Below the pieces are notes generated by a model. It was not told where the DNA came from, did not search any database, and was given only the letters and a program-made list of their open reading frames with translations. From CAVQBP01 sp963848195 (GTDB taxonomy: Bacteria > Bacteroidota > Ignavibacteria > Ignavibacteriales > Ignavibacteriaceae): a stretch of DNA of 64,000 nt. Both the position numbers and the translations under genes were made by a program. Shown in pieces: positions 36,895 to 47,985 of the stretch (position 1 is its first letter; each line of letters starts with the position of its first letter). The stretch is from assembly GCA_963848195.1 (NCBI GenBank), contig CAWKCY010000001.1, forward strand, positions 362,926 through 426,925, written 5' to 3'.

Positions 36895-39304
36895 TTATTC
36901 ATAACGTAAACTCTCAACTGGGTTTGCGACTGCAGCTTTGACTGCATGAAAACCAACGGTTATTAATGCAATCAGCAGAGCAAATATACCGGATGATATT
37001 AAAATCCATAAATTTATATTTATTCTGTAAGCGAAATCCTTTAACCAGTTGTTCATAACAAAATATGCAGCCGGCCATGCAAGAAGATTTGCCATTAAAA
37101 CCAATTTTGTAAATTCCTTTATAAGCATAAATGTAATGCTTGAGATTGAAGCGCCAAGTACTTTTCTAATCCCGATTTCTTTTACCCTTCTTTCAATTGA
37201 AAAGGAAGACAATCCCAAAAGACCTAGATATGCTATGATAATCGCAAGTATAGAAAAGAAAGAAAACATTGAGCTTAATTTCTCTTCGGATTGATATAGT
37301 GAATTGAAGTTTTCATCAATAAAACTATATTCGAATGGACGCGAAGGGTTGTAATCTTTGAATTTATTTTCAATATAGGAAATTGTATTCGGTAGATTTC
37401 GGGAATTGATTTTAACCGAGACCATATTAAGCGCTGACCAGTCTTCCCACTCTTGCAGAATCAAAGGCTGAATAGGCAAGGACAAAGAAGAAAAATTAAA
37501 ATCTTCAATAACCCCGATTACTCTTCCTTTCTTCAGAGTTTCATATCCATTTTGACCCTGCTGAATATAATCGATTCTTTTTCCGATAGGGTTCTCCCAT
37601 CCGAATTTCTTTGCTGCTGTTTCATTGATTATGAATCCTTCCTTTTTATCGGATTTGATCTTCTCTGAAAAACCCCTCCCTTCTTTTAATTTTATTTTAT
37701 ATGTGGGGATGAAATTTTTATCAACAAAAAGCGTTATTACATTGTTGACTTCTTGCAGTTTGGTTCCTTCTAACCAATAATCAACCCCTACCATACCTTT
37801 TCCCGGGACCCCGAATGAAACCGATATATTAGAAATCTCCGGATTTTCTCTAAGACTGTTTTCTAAAGTTTCGATCTTAGAATTTGCTTCTATATTTCCA
37901 ATTGGGAAAAACAATATGTGATCTTTATTAAAGCCAAGGTTTTTATTCTTGAAATAATTGAGCTGTGAAAAAACCACGATTGTGCATATTGTTAATCCTA
38001 TGGAAATTGCAAACTGAAAAATTACTAATCCTTTTCTAATCCAGATACTTTTATCACTGTTCTTTTTCTTTAGATTATTGTATGGAGTTAGGGATGAAAG
38101 GTAAAATGCCGGATAAAGCCCTGCAGCAAATCCTGAAATTATTGCTATGAGTAATAGAATTAAATATAAACTTAAGTTTCCGTCTATGCTAAATTGTATA
38201 TCCTTTCCAGTTGCGGAATTAAAAAAGGGGAGTGCTGTTTCAATTAAAAATATACTGAGCAGAAAAGAGATAAATGAAGTAATCAGGGACTCACTAAGGA
38301 ATTGATAAATTAGTTTTTTTCTGTCGGCTCCAAAGACCTGTCTCATTCCTATCTCTTTGGATCTTATTGATGATCTTGCAGTGGATAAATTCATGAAATT
38401 TATACATGCGATTACCAAAATAAATAAAGCTATACTTGAAAAAATATAAATATATTCAATGCTTCCATTAGGTTTTAACGATGCATATCTATTAGAATAA
38501 AGGTGGATATCAGTTAAAGGTTCAAGCTCATAGTCACGCTGAAAATATTTATCTCCAATATATTTCTTCTTGAATTCAGGAAGTCGTTCATTGATAGACT
38601 TTATTGATGCTCCTTTTTTTAGTTTTAGATAAGTATGAAATAAATTACTGTTCCATGTTGTTTCTAATATACCGGGTATTAAAGCACCGATGGTTGACAT
38701 TGATGCAAGCATTGAAAATTTTAAGTGTGTATTTTCAGGTAAATCATCAATGACTGCGGTTACTTTTAACCCGAGAGTATCATCAAGGAATAAAATTTTA
38801 TTTACCGGATCTTCATTTCCGAAATATTTAATTGCTGAGGATTTTGTTAAAACAATCGAATTAATATTATTGAGAGCAGTATTGGGGTTTCCTTGCAGAA
38901 AAGTAAATGTAAAAACTTTGAAAACGTCAGGATCTGTGTATAGAAAATCAGGTTCGGAAAAATGTTTATCTGTTAAATGTTATGATTGGTACTCCTAAAA
39001 TAGAGGGTTCGAAAAATCTTACTACATTTTCTATTTCAGGAAAATCATTCTTTAAGGCATTCCCCTCAGGTGCAGAAGCGGTTGAAAACCTAACAATATC
39101 GCCTCTTATTTTTAGATCCTCTGCAAATCTATAGATTAAATTTTTATTTTTTTGGAATGAATCATAACTTAATTCATTTTTAATAAACAGTAATATCAGA
39201 AAAAAACATGATATACCGGCTGCCAATCCGACAATATTTATAAATGAATATGCTTTATATTTTATAAAGCTTCTGTAGATAATTTTTAGATAGTTTTTAA
39301 TCAT
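36895..39304 (-). pseudogene. Double-FtsX permease, array copy 5, one frameshift
   Basis: The frame from ATG 39304 ends at 38966 (VPIITFNR-stop). The other frame continues DKHFSEPDFLYTDPDVFKVF, the expected next segment, down to 36895 (NPVESLRYE). The shift is a single extra base in ACATTTAACAGATAAACA at about 38970. Restored length is about 802 aa. Coupling segments: SKEIGMRQVFGADRK (Met and Gln are unusual) and VKEIGIRKVLGASISS. The start lies 5 bp after the stop of copy 6, without a clear ribosome site. Confidence 0.9.
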
Positions 39305-39309
39305 ACATA

Positions 39310-41725
39310 TTATTCATATCTCAGACTTTTGATCGGGTTAGCTATTGCTGCTTTTATTGCATAAGAACTAACAGTTAACAATGCAATTACTATTGCTAAA
39401 ACGCAGGATAGAAGAAAAACCGATATGTTTATATTTATTTTATATGCAAAATTTTTTAACCAATTATTCATAATATAGTAAGCGGCAGGCCAGGCTATAA
39501 TATTAGCTATCAGATACCCATTTCAAAAATTCTTTACACAGCATAAAAAGAAGAGAGGGAATAGAAGCACCTAAGACTTTTCTAATACCGATTTCCTTAG
39601 TCCTCTGCTCGGTAATAAAAGCAGCTAAACCAAGCAGACCTAAACAAGCAATTAAAATTGCGAGTAATGAAAATGTTGTAGCTATTTTACTAGTTCTTTG
39701 TTCGGCTATATATAAATGATTCAAATTCTCATCTAAAAAGTTATAATCAAAAGCTTCACTACCTGCAAATTTCTTCCATATATTATTTAAATTATCTATT
39801 GTATTTTGAAAACCGGATGGTTTTATTCTTACAGAAACAAATTGACCAAAACCGCGGCTGTTGAATAAGTGAATTAATAACGGGCGGATAGGCTGATGTA
39901 AAGATTCGTAGTTAAAATCTTTTGCTACACCTATAATTTGATACTTTCGGTCGCCATCCGGATCAGGAGCAATTAAATTTTTTCCCAGCGGCTCGTTCAA
40001 ACCGAATAATTTTACTGCTGCTTCATTTATTACAATCGCTGTAGTATCCGAAGGGTGTTCTTTCGAAAAAAATCTTCCTTTTTCTATCTTTATTTTATAA
40101 GTATTTATAAAACCGTAATCACACCACATTTGCCTTAAGTCTTGAATACGATCATTTGGTGTACCTTCTAATCGATATGCACTATCTCCTTTTTGATCTC
40201 CCGGGATAGCATTTGAATTGCTGGTACTAATAACCTGAGGGTTATTCAATAATTCTTTCTTAAAAGATTCTATTTTATTTCCAATATCATCCGTCTTGTT
40301 AATAATTATAATTTGTTCTTTATTAAAGCCAAGATTTTTTGTCTGGATATATTTGAGCTGGTTATAAATAATGAATGTTCCTATAAATAAAATTATTGTG
40401 ACAGCAAATTGGAATATTACCAAGCCGCTTCTAAGTAAGGATTTTCTGCTTCCCTTGCTTTCGCTTTTCAATACTTTTACCGGTTGAAATGATGATAAAT
40501 AGAAGGCCGGATAGCTTCCTGCAATTATACCGATTAATCCTGCAAAACAGAGCAATAATAATACATTGTAGAAATTTTCAAATACACTAAGGCTCATTTC
40601 CTTACCTGAAATATCGTTGAAAAAAGGGAGGAAAATTTCGACAAGAATTACTGCCAGAAACATTGCTATTACACTCATTAAAACGGCTTCCGAAATAAAT
40701 TGCCTCATAAGCTGAATTTTATTGGAGCCAAGTGTTTTCCTAATTCCAACCTCTTTTGCTCTCTTCTCAGACTTTGCAGTTGCCAGATTTATAAAATTTA
40801 TACATGCAATAAGAAGGATAGCGGCAGCAATGATTGAAAAAATGTAAACGTAGCTTATATCACTATTTGCTTCAAGTTCATAATCTAAGTGTGAATTAAG
40901 GTGGATTGAAGTTAAAGGCTGTAAGACATAGTTATAGCTGTTACCTTTTTTCTTCAATTGATCAAGTGATACCCCTGTTACCTTTTCAATCTGGGGCCCG
41001 ATATATTGAAGAAGATCCTTAGCCATCTTTTTTTGAAATTCATCCGGGTCAGTTCCCTTTCGCAAAAGTAAATAAGTATAATAGTTATTACTTAACCAAT
41101 AAGGATTTCTACTATCTTCATAAGTTGAGAGCGAACCAAGGAAATCAAAATGAAAATGAGAGTTTTTTGGAAAATCTTTAATTACACCTGTTACAATCCA
41201 ATCTCTTCTATGGTCGGCATTCAGAATTTTACCCATTGCTTCTTCATTACCAAAGTATTTTCTTGCCATTGATTCAGTTATAACTACAGTACTGGGCTGG
41301 GTAAGGGCAGTTTTAGGACTACCTTCAAGAAATTTAACGGTAAATACATCAAAGAAAGTTGAATCAACATCATAAAACCTCTCTTCACTAAATGCTTTGT
41401 CTTTATATCTTAAAACCGGAAATCCGAAATTTCTAATCCGTGTATATGTCTTAACCTCCGGTAAATCATGTTTAATAGCGGCACCAAGTGGGGCAGGGCT
41501 TAATGACATATTCAATTCATTATTATTTACCATACCTGTCAAATGAACACGATAAATTTGATCTGCATTTTTGTTAAATTTATCATAACTAAGCTCATTT
41601 TTTACATAAAGGAGAATTGCAATACAGCAAGCGATACCTACTGCAAGTCCGCTTATATTTATAAAAGAATAACCTTTATTCTTCCTTAGATTTCTAAAAG
41701 CTACTTTGATATAATTCTTGAACAT
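39310..41725 (-). pseudogene. Double-FtsX permease, array copy 6, late frameshift
   Basis: 740 residues are open from ATG 41725 to a stop at 39503 (CKEFLKWVSDS). The last 67 residues (LIANIIAWPAAYYIMNNW ... NPIKSLRYE, stop at 39310) are in another frame. The shift lies at TGGGTATCTGATAGC near 39515. Without repair the protein would lose its last two helices. Coupling segments AKEVGIRKTLGSNKI and TKEIGIRKVLGASIPS. AGAGAG lies upstream of the ATG. Same caution about sequence error as copies 4 and 5. Confidence 0.9.
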
Positions 41726-41806
41726 AATACTCTCTGATATTAAACTTGATAAGTAAATTATTCACCGGCGGTCAATTGTTATTAACTTACGATTTACATC
41801 ATAACA

Positions 41807-42082
41807 CTATATGATATACTTTTGCCTGAACAAAACCTGAATAAATTTTGAACCTTCCTTTGGTTTGAATATTTGAATTAATTCCCATATTTCATTGTAA
41901 TTCTTTAATTCTTCCTGCAGCATTTTTATTTTATCCTCAACCAGCCAGACATCATTTTCCGGTTCCCATCTGAAAGACTCAACTCTGAAATTGAATTGTC
42001 TCTTTTTACCGTTGATTTTAACTTCAATTTCTGCAAATTGTTTATCTAAAAAATCAGGTAATGGAATTACTACATCTTTCAT
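41807..42082 (-). CDS. Small conserved hypothetical protein
   Basis: 91 aa, soluble, mixed alpha/beta (MKDVVIPLPDFLDKQFAEIEV, later RVESFRWEPENDVWLVEDKI). I recognise it only as a conserved hypothetical of Bacteroidota-like genomes; no catalytic motif is visible. AAAGGACC precedes the ATG. It stands between permease copies 6 and 7, which makes it a possible passenger of the array's recombination. The 107 bp upstream (42083-42189) contain TGCGCCATGCGCTTTGCGC words like those at other permease ends. Confidence 0.65.
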   Translation of the reverse strand: MKDVVIPLPDFLDKQFAEIEVKINGKKRQFNFRVESFRWEPENDVWLVEDKIKMLQEELKNYNEIWELIQIFKPKEGSKFIQVLFRQKYII

Positions 42083-42189
42083 TCTAGGTCCTTTCTTTAA
42101 AATTTAAAAATTGTACTCTATACTCTTTATCTACAATCTTTGTCCTTTACTCTCTGTCACGTTATGCACTCTGCGCCATGCGCTTTGCG

Positions 42190-44601
42190 CTATTCATACC
42201 TTAATGCTTTTACCGGGTTTGCAACAGCCGCTTTGATTGCTTTAAACCCTACGGTGAACCAGGCAATTAGTATTGAACCGGCAATAGTCATTATAAATAA
42301 GCCCGCTCCCGGATGAATTCTGAAAGCGAAGTTATTAAGCCATCCATTCATTAAATAATATGCTGCCGGAGCGGCTATTAAGAATGCTGCCCCGATAAGC
42401 ATTGTAAATTCTCTCGAAAATAAATAGATTATATTCGCAGCTGAAGCTCCAAGTACTTTTCTTATGCCCATTTCCTTTGTCCTTTGAACTATCATAAATG
42501 AAATCAATCCGTATAATCCAAGGCATGAAATAAAAATTGCCAGGCATGCAAAAATTTTATAAAGCTGGGAAAGCTGGTCTTCATGTTTATAAAAATTATC
42601 CAGCTTCTGATCAAGAAATTGATATTCATACACATAATCGGGATATGCTTTATTCCAAAGTGTCTCTATTGTGCTTAATATGCTCTTCACGTTTTGAGAG
42701 TGTATTTTAATATTTATTAAGCCGTATACATCTCTCCATGAACTCATCAAAACCGGATTTATAGTCTTTCTTAAAGGGCTGGTATTAAAATCTTTTATTA
42801 CCCCTACTATAGAACCAACATGTTCGCCTTTCCATAAACTTATTTTTTTACCGATAGCATTTTCCGGGTTCTTAATTCCTAATTTTTTTAATAATATTTC
42901 ATTAACTACAAATTCCCGGATTGTATCTGATTTTACATAAGGTCTGCCGGATATAAATTTAAGTTTATAAAAATTGAAATAGTCATTATCTGCCCACTTC
43001 AAGTCTGCATTAAAATCAGTAGTTTTTGAAGAATTATTGAATTTGAAATCACTACTCCAGTGTGAATCATCCGATGGTGTGAAAGTGCTCAAACTAACTT
43101 TGTCAATACCTGCTTGCTGCAGCAGCTTATTTTTTAATGTTCCGGCTTTTATCAAACTTAAACTATCGTTTGGAATTGGAACAAGAACTACCTGGTCTTT
43201 ATTAAATCCGTATGAGGCATTTTTGAAAAAATTCATCTGGCTTACTACTATAAGCATACAGATAATTAATATTTGCGCTACCATAAACTGGAATATAACA
43301 AGCCCTCTCCGCAATCCAATCCCGCCTTTTGTTTTTAGAGTAGACTTGCTCTTAAATGCAGTTACCGGATTAAAGCCTGATAATATAACAGATGGGTAAA
43401 ATCCTGATAACACTGTTACTAAAAATATTATTATAACTAAAAAGAGTATTATATCAGGATTCCTTAAGAAATTTATACTCAATTTCAATTGGAGAAGCTC
43501 ATTCAGAAAAGGTAATGCTAATTCGACTATTCCGATAGAAATTAAAACGGCTCCGGCTGTTATCATAAATATTTCAATAAAGAATTGGAAAGATAACTGC
43601 CTTCGGGTGCTGCCTAAAACTTTTCGAACACCTACCTCTCTGGAACGGTTAACTGCCTGTGCCGTGGCAAGGTTAATAAAATTAACACACGCAATTATCA
43701 GTAAAAATAATGCTATTAAAGAAATTGCCGTAATTAATTCTTTACTGAATGTTGTATGGTTGTAATTTCCGAAACGGGAATCAAAATGCATTTCTTTCAA
43801 AGGCTGAACTGCTAGATTATCCTTGACATATTCGGGTGGTTTATGCTTTTTTACAAAATCCTTTAGAAAAGAATTAAATTTAGCAGGAGAAAAATTTTCG
43901 GGAGCCAACAAAAAACAATAGTTGCTTCCGAACACGCTTACCCAGTCTTTAAAGTTTTCCTTGTTTCTGTTCTTAAATGACTGGAATGACAATATTACTT
44001 TTAATGGGAAATCACTGTTCGCAGGTATGTTCTTAATAATTCCTGCTACCTTGTAAACATCCTGATTATTATATTTTATTGATTTCCCAATTGCTGATTT
44101 CCAGTCTCCGAAATATTTTTCCGCAGTTTCCCGGGTTATTACTGCATTTGAAGGATCAGATAGTACTGTTTCATTGCCTATAAGCCAGGGGAAATTGAAA
44201 ATATCAAAGAATTCGGGCTCAACGAAAAATACTCCGTTCTCTTCTTTGAATTTCTTCCCATTCTGATTTGAGGTATTTAATACAGTCATTTGTACATCAT
44301 CTGAATGATAGATTTCAGAAACCTTTTTTAAGGCGGGATATTCCATTCTTAAGGCATCAGCGACTGGAAATGGAACGCCGCCTGTATAATTAATCCCTTC
44401 CGGTGTTTTCATTTCTGAAACCACTCTATATATTCTATCATTGTTTGCATGAAAATCATCGAAACTTAATTCAAACCTTACTACAAGATAAATAAGAAGA
44501 CAAGCGGATATTCCTACAGCAAGTCCAATAATGTTTATAAATGCAAAGTTTCTGTTCCTTAATAAAGTCCTTGCTGCAATTTTAAAATAATTTCTAATCA
44601 T
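42190..44601 (-). CDS. Double-FtsX orphan ABC permease, array copy 7
   Basis: 803 aa, intact and the most divergent copy in the first periplasmic core (PEGINYTGGVPFPVADALR). Coupling segments SREVGVRKVLGSTRR and TKEMGIRKVLGASAAN; ends NPVKALRYE. AAGGAATAAT precedes the ATG; 11 bp separate it from the stop of copy 8. Its 3' end is followed by GCGC-rich words (TTTGCGCTATTC at the stop). Confidence 0.94.
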   Translation of the reverse strand: MIRNYFKIAARTLLRNRNFAFINIIGLAVGISACLLIYLVVRFELSFDDFHANNDRIYRVVSEMKTPEGINYTGGVPFPVADALRMEYPALKKVSEIYHSDDVQMTVLNTSNQNGKKFKEENGVFFVEPEFFDIFNFPWLIGNETVLSDPSNAVITRETAEKYFGDWKSAIGKSIKYNNQDVYKVAGIIKNIPANSDFPLKVILSFQSFKNRNKENFKDWVSVFGSNYCFLLAPENFSPAKFNSFLKDFVKKHKPPEYVKDNLAVQPLKEMHFDSRFGNYNHTTFSKELITAISLIALFLLIIACVNFINLATAQAVNRSREVGVRKVLGSTRRQLSFQFFIEIFMITAGAVLISIGIVELALPFLNELLQLKLSINFLRNPDIILFLVIIIFLVTVLSGFYPSVILSGFNPVTAFKSKSTLKTKGGIGLRRGLVIFQFMVAQILIICMLIVVSQMNFFKNASYGFNKDQVVLVPIPNDSLSLIKAGTLKNKLLQQAGIDKVSLSTFTPSDDSHWSSDFKFNNSSKTTDFNADLKWADNDYFNFYKLKFISGRPYVKSDTIREFVVNEILLKKLGIKNPENAIGKKISLWKGEHVGSIVGVIKDFNTSPLRKTINPVLMSSWRDVYGLINIKIHSQNVKSILSTIETLWNKAYPDYVYEYQFLDQKLDNFYKHEDQLSQLYKIFACLAIFISCLGLYGLISFMIVQRTKEMGIRKVLGASAANIIYLFSREFTMLIGAAFLIAAPAAYYLMNGWLNNFAFRIHPGAGLFIMTIAGSILIAWFTVGFKAIKAAVANPVKALRYE

Positions 44602-44612
44602 ATTATTCCTTT

Positions 44613-47024
44613 TTATTCGTATCTTAAAGATTTAATGGGATTAGCTGTTGCAGCCTTTATTGTATGAAAACCTATTGTTAGGATTACAATAACAGCAGTA
44701 ATTAATGTTGATAAAAGAAAGATCCAGGGATTTATATTTATCCTGTATGCATAATTGCTCAGCCATTCATTCATTAGATAAAATGCGGCTAACCAGGCTA
44801 TAATACTGCCGGTTAAAATCCATTTAAGAAACTCTTTTGAAAGAAGATATGTAATCTGGATAACTTTTGCGCCAAGCACTTTTCTAATACCTATTTCTTT
44901 CGTTCTCTGCTCTATAACGAAAGCAGAAAGGCCGAACAGACCAAGACTTGCAATTATTATAGCTATCAATGTAAAAGAGTAAAAAATCTGCTGTGTATGC
45001 TGTTCTTTTTTATATAAAGCGGAAAATTTACTATCTAGAAAATCATAATTAAGCGGTCCGGCCGGATTGAAATCATTCCACTCTCTTTTCAAATTGGATA
45101 GAAAACCATTCACATCGTTTGTTTTAATTTTTATTATTAATCCGCCGTAATTATTTCCTAGAAGCATCATCAATGGCGCTACCTCCTGCTTCACCGATGT
45201 ATAATTAAAATCAGCGGCCACTCCTACAACTTTAAATTGACGTTGTCCTGATCGAACAATAATATTACCTATTGCATCATTTTCACCCCATCCTAATTTG
45301 CGAACAGCAGCTTCATTTATAATCACAGCAGAATCATCGGAAGGGAAATTTTTTGAAAAATTTCTGCCGTGTAGAATATGAATGCCAAGCGTATTTATGT
45401 AATCATAGTCTATATGATATATATTTGCATGGATTTCTATTCCGTTTGAGGAACCATTCTTTGGATAAATTTCCGTTCCGTCCATAATCTCACCTGCAGG
45501 AACAGATCTAGAAATGCTTGCTGAAATCACATGATTATCCTGTAATACTGCCTGTTTAAAAGTCTCCTGGTTTTTACCCAATAACCTTGTATCGGGGAGG
45601 TAAACTACCTGCTCTTTATCATAGCCTAGTTTTTTATTCTGCATAAAATGGAATTGTTGAAAAACAATAATTGTTGCAATAATTAAAGCAGTAGAAACAA
45701 AAAACTGAAATATTAATAAGCCATTGCGTAGAGTATTTTTATGAGGACCTTGCAAAGAGCGCGATCCTTTCAGTATTTTAATAGTATTAAAGGCTGATAG
45801 AAAAAATGCAGGGTAAACTCCGGCTAATATTCCAACAGACAGGCTTAATAAAATTATACATGTTATAGATTGGTACCTTGTAAAAAAACTAAAATCTATG
45901 CTGTGATTTGTAAGTTGATTGAAGAAGGGGAGTAATAAAGATACTAAGGCAAGTGCGCAAAATGTTGCAAAGAAGGACAATAGAACTGATTCAGTTAAGA
46001 ATTGGAGTATTAGTTGTTTTTTAATTGAGCCCATAACTTTTCTTATACCGATTTCCCTGGCTCTCTTTATTGCACTTGCTGTAGATAGATTTGTGAAGTT
46101 TATACAGGCCAGCAGTAATATGAATATAGCCAGGGCAGAAAAAATATAGACATATTTAATATCGCCGTTTGTTTCGAGTTCATATCCTGTATCAGAATAT
46201 AAATGAATATCGGTAAGAGGCTGCAATGAAAAAACAAATGTATTTATAGAATTTTGTGCTTCCTCCAAACTCACTCCCATATCATGTTGAACTTCCGGAA
46301 CAACATATTTGGCGACTAACTGCGGGAATTTTGCTGTTAATTTTTTAGGATCTGCATTTTTATTGAGCAGTAAGTATGTAAAAAATCCGAGATTGCTCCA
46401 CGTAGGATGTGTAATTTTGAACGTTGAAAGACTTAAAAATGCATCGAAATGAAAGTGAGAGTCCTCCGGTACTTTATCAAATACTCCGGTTACTTTATAA
46501 GCAGCACTGTTAGCCCCGACTGTTATAATCTTGCCTATAGCCTCTTCATCACCGAAATATTTTCTTTCAAACGCTTTTGAGATAACTATACTGTTTGGTG
46601 ATACAAGAGCTTCGGCTTCATTCCCATTCAACAGAGGAATTGAGAACATTCGCAAAAAATTTGAATCTGCATAAGCAATGTGCTCTTCTTTAAACTGTTT
46701 TGTATCATATTTGATGAAATCACTCCCCGGTAAAATCCTAGTGAATGCTTTTACTTCAGGAAAAGCATTTTTAATTCCCTCGCCGACAGCCGCATCTACA
46801 TCAGGATAGGCTACTACGTTGCCATTGCCTGTAACGGATAATATTACACGGTATATATTTCCTGATTCTGCAGGGTATCTATCATAATTCAATTCATTAT
46901 AAACATATACTGCAATAAGCATGAAACATGTTAGTCCAATTGCTAAACCGGAAATATTTATAAATGAAAAAACTTTTGAGCGAGTGATATTTCTGAGAGC
47001 TATTTTTATATAATTCTTAAGCAT
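44613..47024 (-). CDS. Double-FtsX orphan ABC permease, array copy 8
   Basis: 803 aa, intact. Coupling segments AREIGIRKVMGSIKK and TKEIGIRKVLGAKVIQ; ends NPIKSLRYE. AAGGTCG precedes the ATG. Just upstream (about 47050-47068) the sequence GAGAGTCTAAGATATAAAT on the minus strand is a leftover permease tail (ESLRYK), placed immediately after the stop codon of the hydrolase gene. Confidence 0.94.
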   Translation of the reverse strand: MLKNYIKIALRNITRSKVFSFINISGLAIGLTCFMLIAVYVYNELNYDRYPAESGNIYRVILSVTGNGNVVAYPDVDAAVGEGIKNAFPEVKAFTRILPGSDFIKYDTKQFKEEHIAYADSNFLRMFSIPLLNGNEAEALVSPNSIVISKAFERKYFGDEEAIGKIITVGANSAAYKVTGVFDKVPEDSHFHFDAFLSLSTFKITHPTWSNLGFFTYLLLNKNADPKKLTAKFPQLVAKYVVPEVQHDMGVSLEEAQNSINTFVFSLQPLTDIHLYSDTGYELETNGDIKYVYIFSALAIFILLLACINFTNLSTASAIKRAREIGIRKVMGSIKKQLILQFLTESVLLSFFATFCALALVSLLLPFFNQLTNHSIDFSFFTRYQSITCIILLSLSVGILAGVYPAFFLSAFNTIKILKGSRSLQGPHKNTLRNGLLIFQFFVSTALIIATIIVFQQFHFMQNKKLGYDKEQVVYLPDTRLLGKNQETFKQAVLQDNHVISASISRSVPAGEIMDGTEIYPKNGSSNGIEIHANIYHIDYDYINTLGIHILHGRNFSKNFPSDDSAVIINEAAVRKLGWGENDAIGNIIVRSGQRQFKVVGVAADFNYTSVKQEVAPLMMLLGNNYGGLIIKIKTNDVNGFLSNLKREWNDFNPAGPLNYDFLDSKFSALYKKEQHTQQIFYSFTLIAIIIASLGLFGLSAFVIEQRTKEIGIRKVLGAKVIQITYLLSKEFLKWILTGSIIAWLAAFYLMNEWLSNYAYRININPWIFLLSTLITAVIVILTIGFHTIKAATANPIKSLRYE

Positions 47025-47064
47025 TTACGACCTTAATATTGTATACATTTATATCTTAGACTCT

Positions 47065-47968
47065 CTAAAAGTTTTTTTGGATAAATTTATTAATATTATT
47101 AAAATATTCATCAGGCCTGTCCAGCCAGCCGTAGTGAACACATTTATCAAGTAATACGAGTTTTGAATTTTTCAGGACCTGGTGTTCTTTTTTTGCTATA
47201 CTTTCCGGGACTATATCCTGCTTTCCTTGAATTATTAAGACCGGTTTATCGAATGATGACAATTTTTCCGAGCAGTCAAATTTTATTCTTTGCAGGTCTT
47301 CCCATACAAGATCGGTAATCAATGGTTTTGATTGAGTAAGTCTTTCTGCTATTGCCGGTATATTTTTTTTGTTGTACACATAAGCATTGGCAAGAGCTTT
47401 GCCTCTTTGTAATTTTGCATAGTGACTTGTATCCCCGTTATCAATTTTTTCTCCCCAATATTTTACTTCATCTAATTCTTTTTTTGTCAGCTTCGAATTT
47501 ATATTGTTTCCTACATTATTGAGTAATCCCAGGTCTATGCCACCTGATGATGATAATATCATTCCCTTAATATGTTCCGGGTAAAATGTGGCATAATATG
47601 AAGCTAACATACCGCCAAATGAATGTCCCAGTATTATCCAGCTGTCTATATTTAAATGCTTCCTGAGAGTCTCTATATCTTCAACCATCAATTTCATGGT
47701 GATATTTGTACTGTCCGGATTTTCAACCGTAGACTTGCCGGTACCTCGTTGATCATAAATTATTGTTTCATAATCTTTACCCAGTTGAGCAGCTAATCCG
47801 GCAAAACCATCGCTGTTCATGCCGGGTCCTCCGTTTATAATTAATATAGGAAGACCTTTTCCAAAAGTTCTATAATGAATATTAGCTTATCCGTTTTTAA
47901 TAATCCCTTCATTTTGTCCAAAAACAATTATGTTATAAGATAATGAAGTAAATGACAAAAATTTTCAT
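47065..47968 (-). pseudogene. Alpha/beta hydrolase, proline iminopeptidase-like, broken N-terminus
   Basis: The open part (47820-47065, 251 aa) has DQRGTGKS, the nucleophile motif GHSFGG, an Asp in GKQDIV and His in KCVHYGW, as in the proline iminopeptidase-type alpha/beta hydrolases. Upstream in the same frame the sequence continues NIHYRTFGKGLPILIINGGPG, which contains the oxyanion motif, but has no start codon after an in-frame TAA at 47889-47887. Before that lies FGQNEGIIKNG and, one frame off, an ATG at 47968 with a signal-like start. One nonsense change and one frameshift thus separate it from a 300-aa exported enzyme. It replaces part of a permease (tail remnant at its 3' side). Confidence 0.8.
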
Positions 47969-47985
47969 AGTGGTCTATTATCTTC

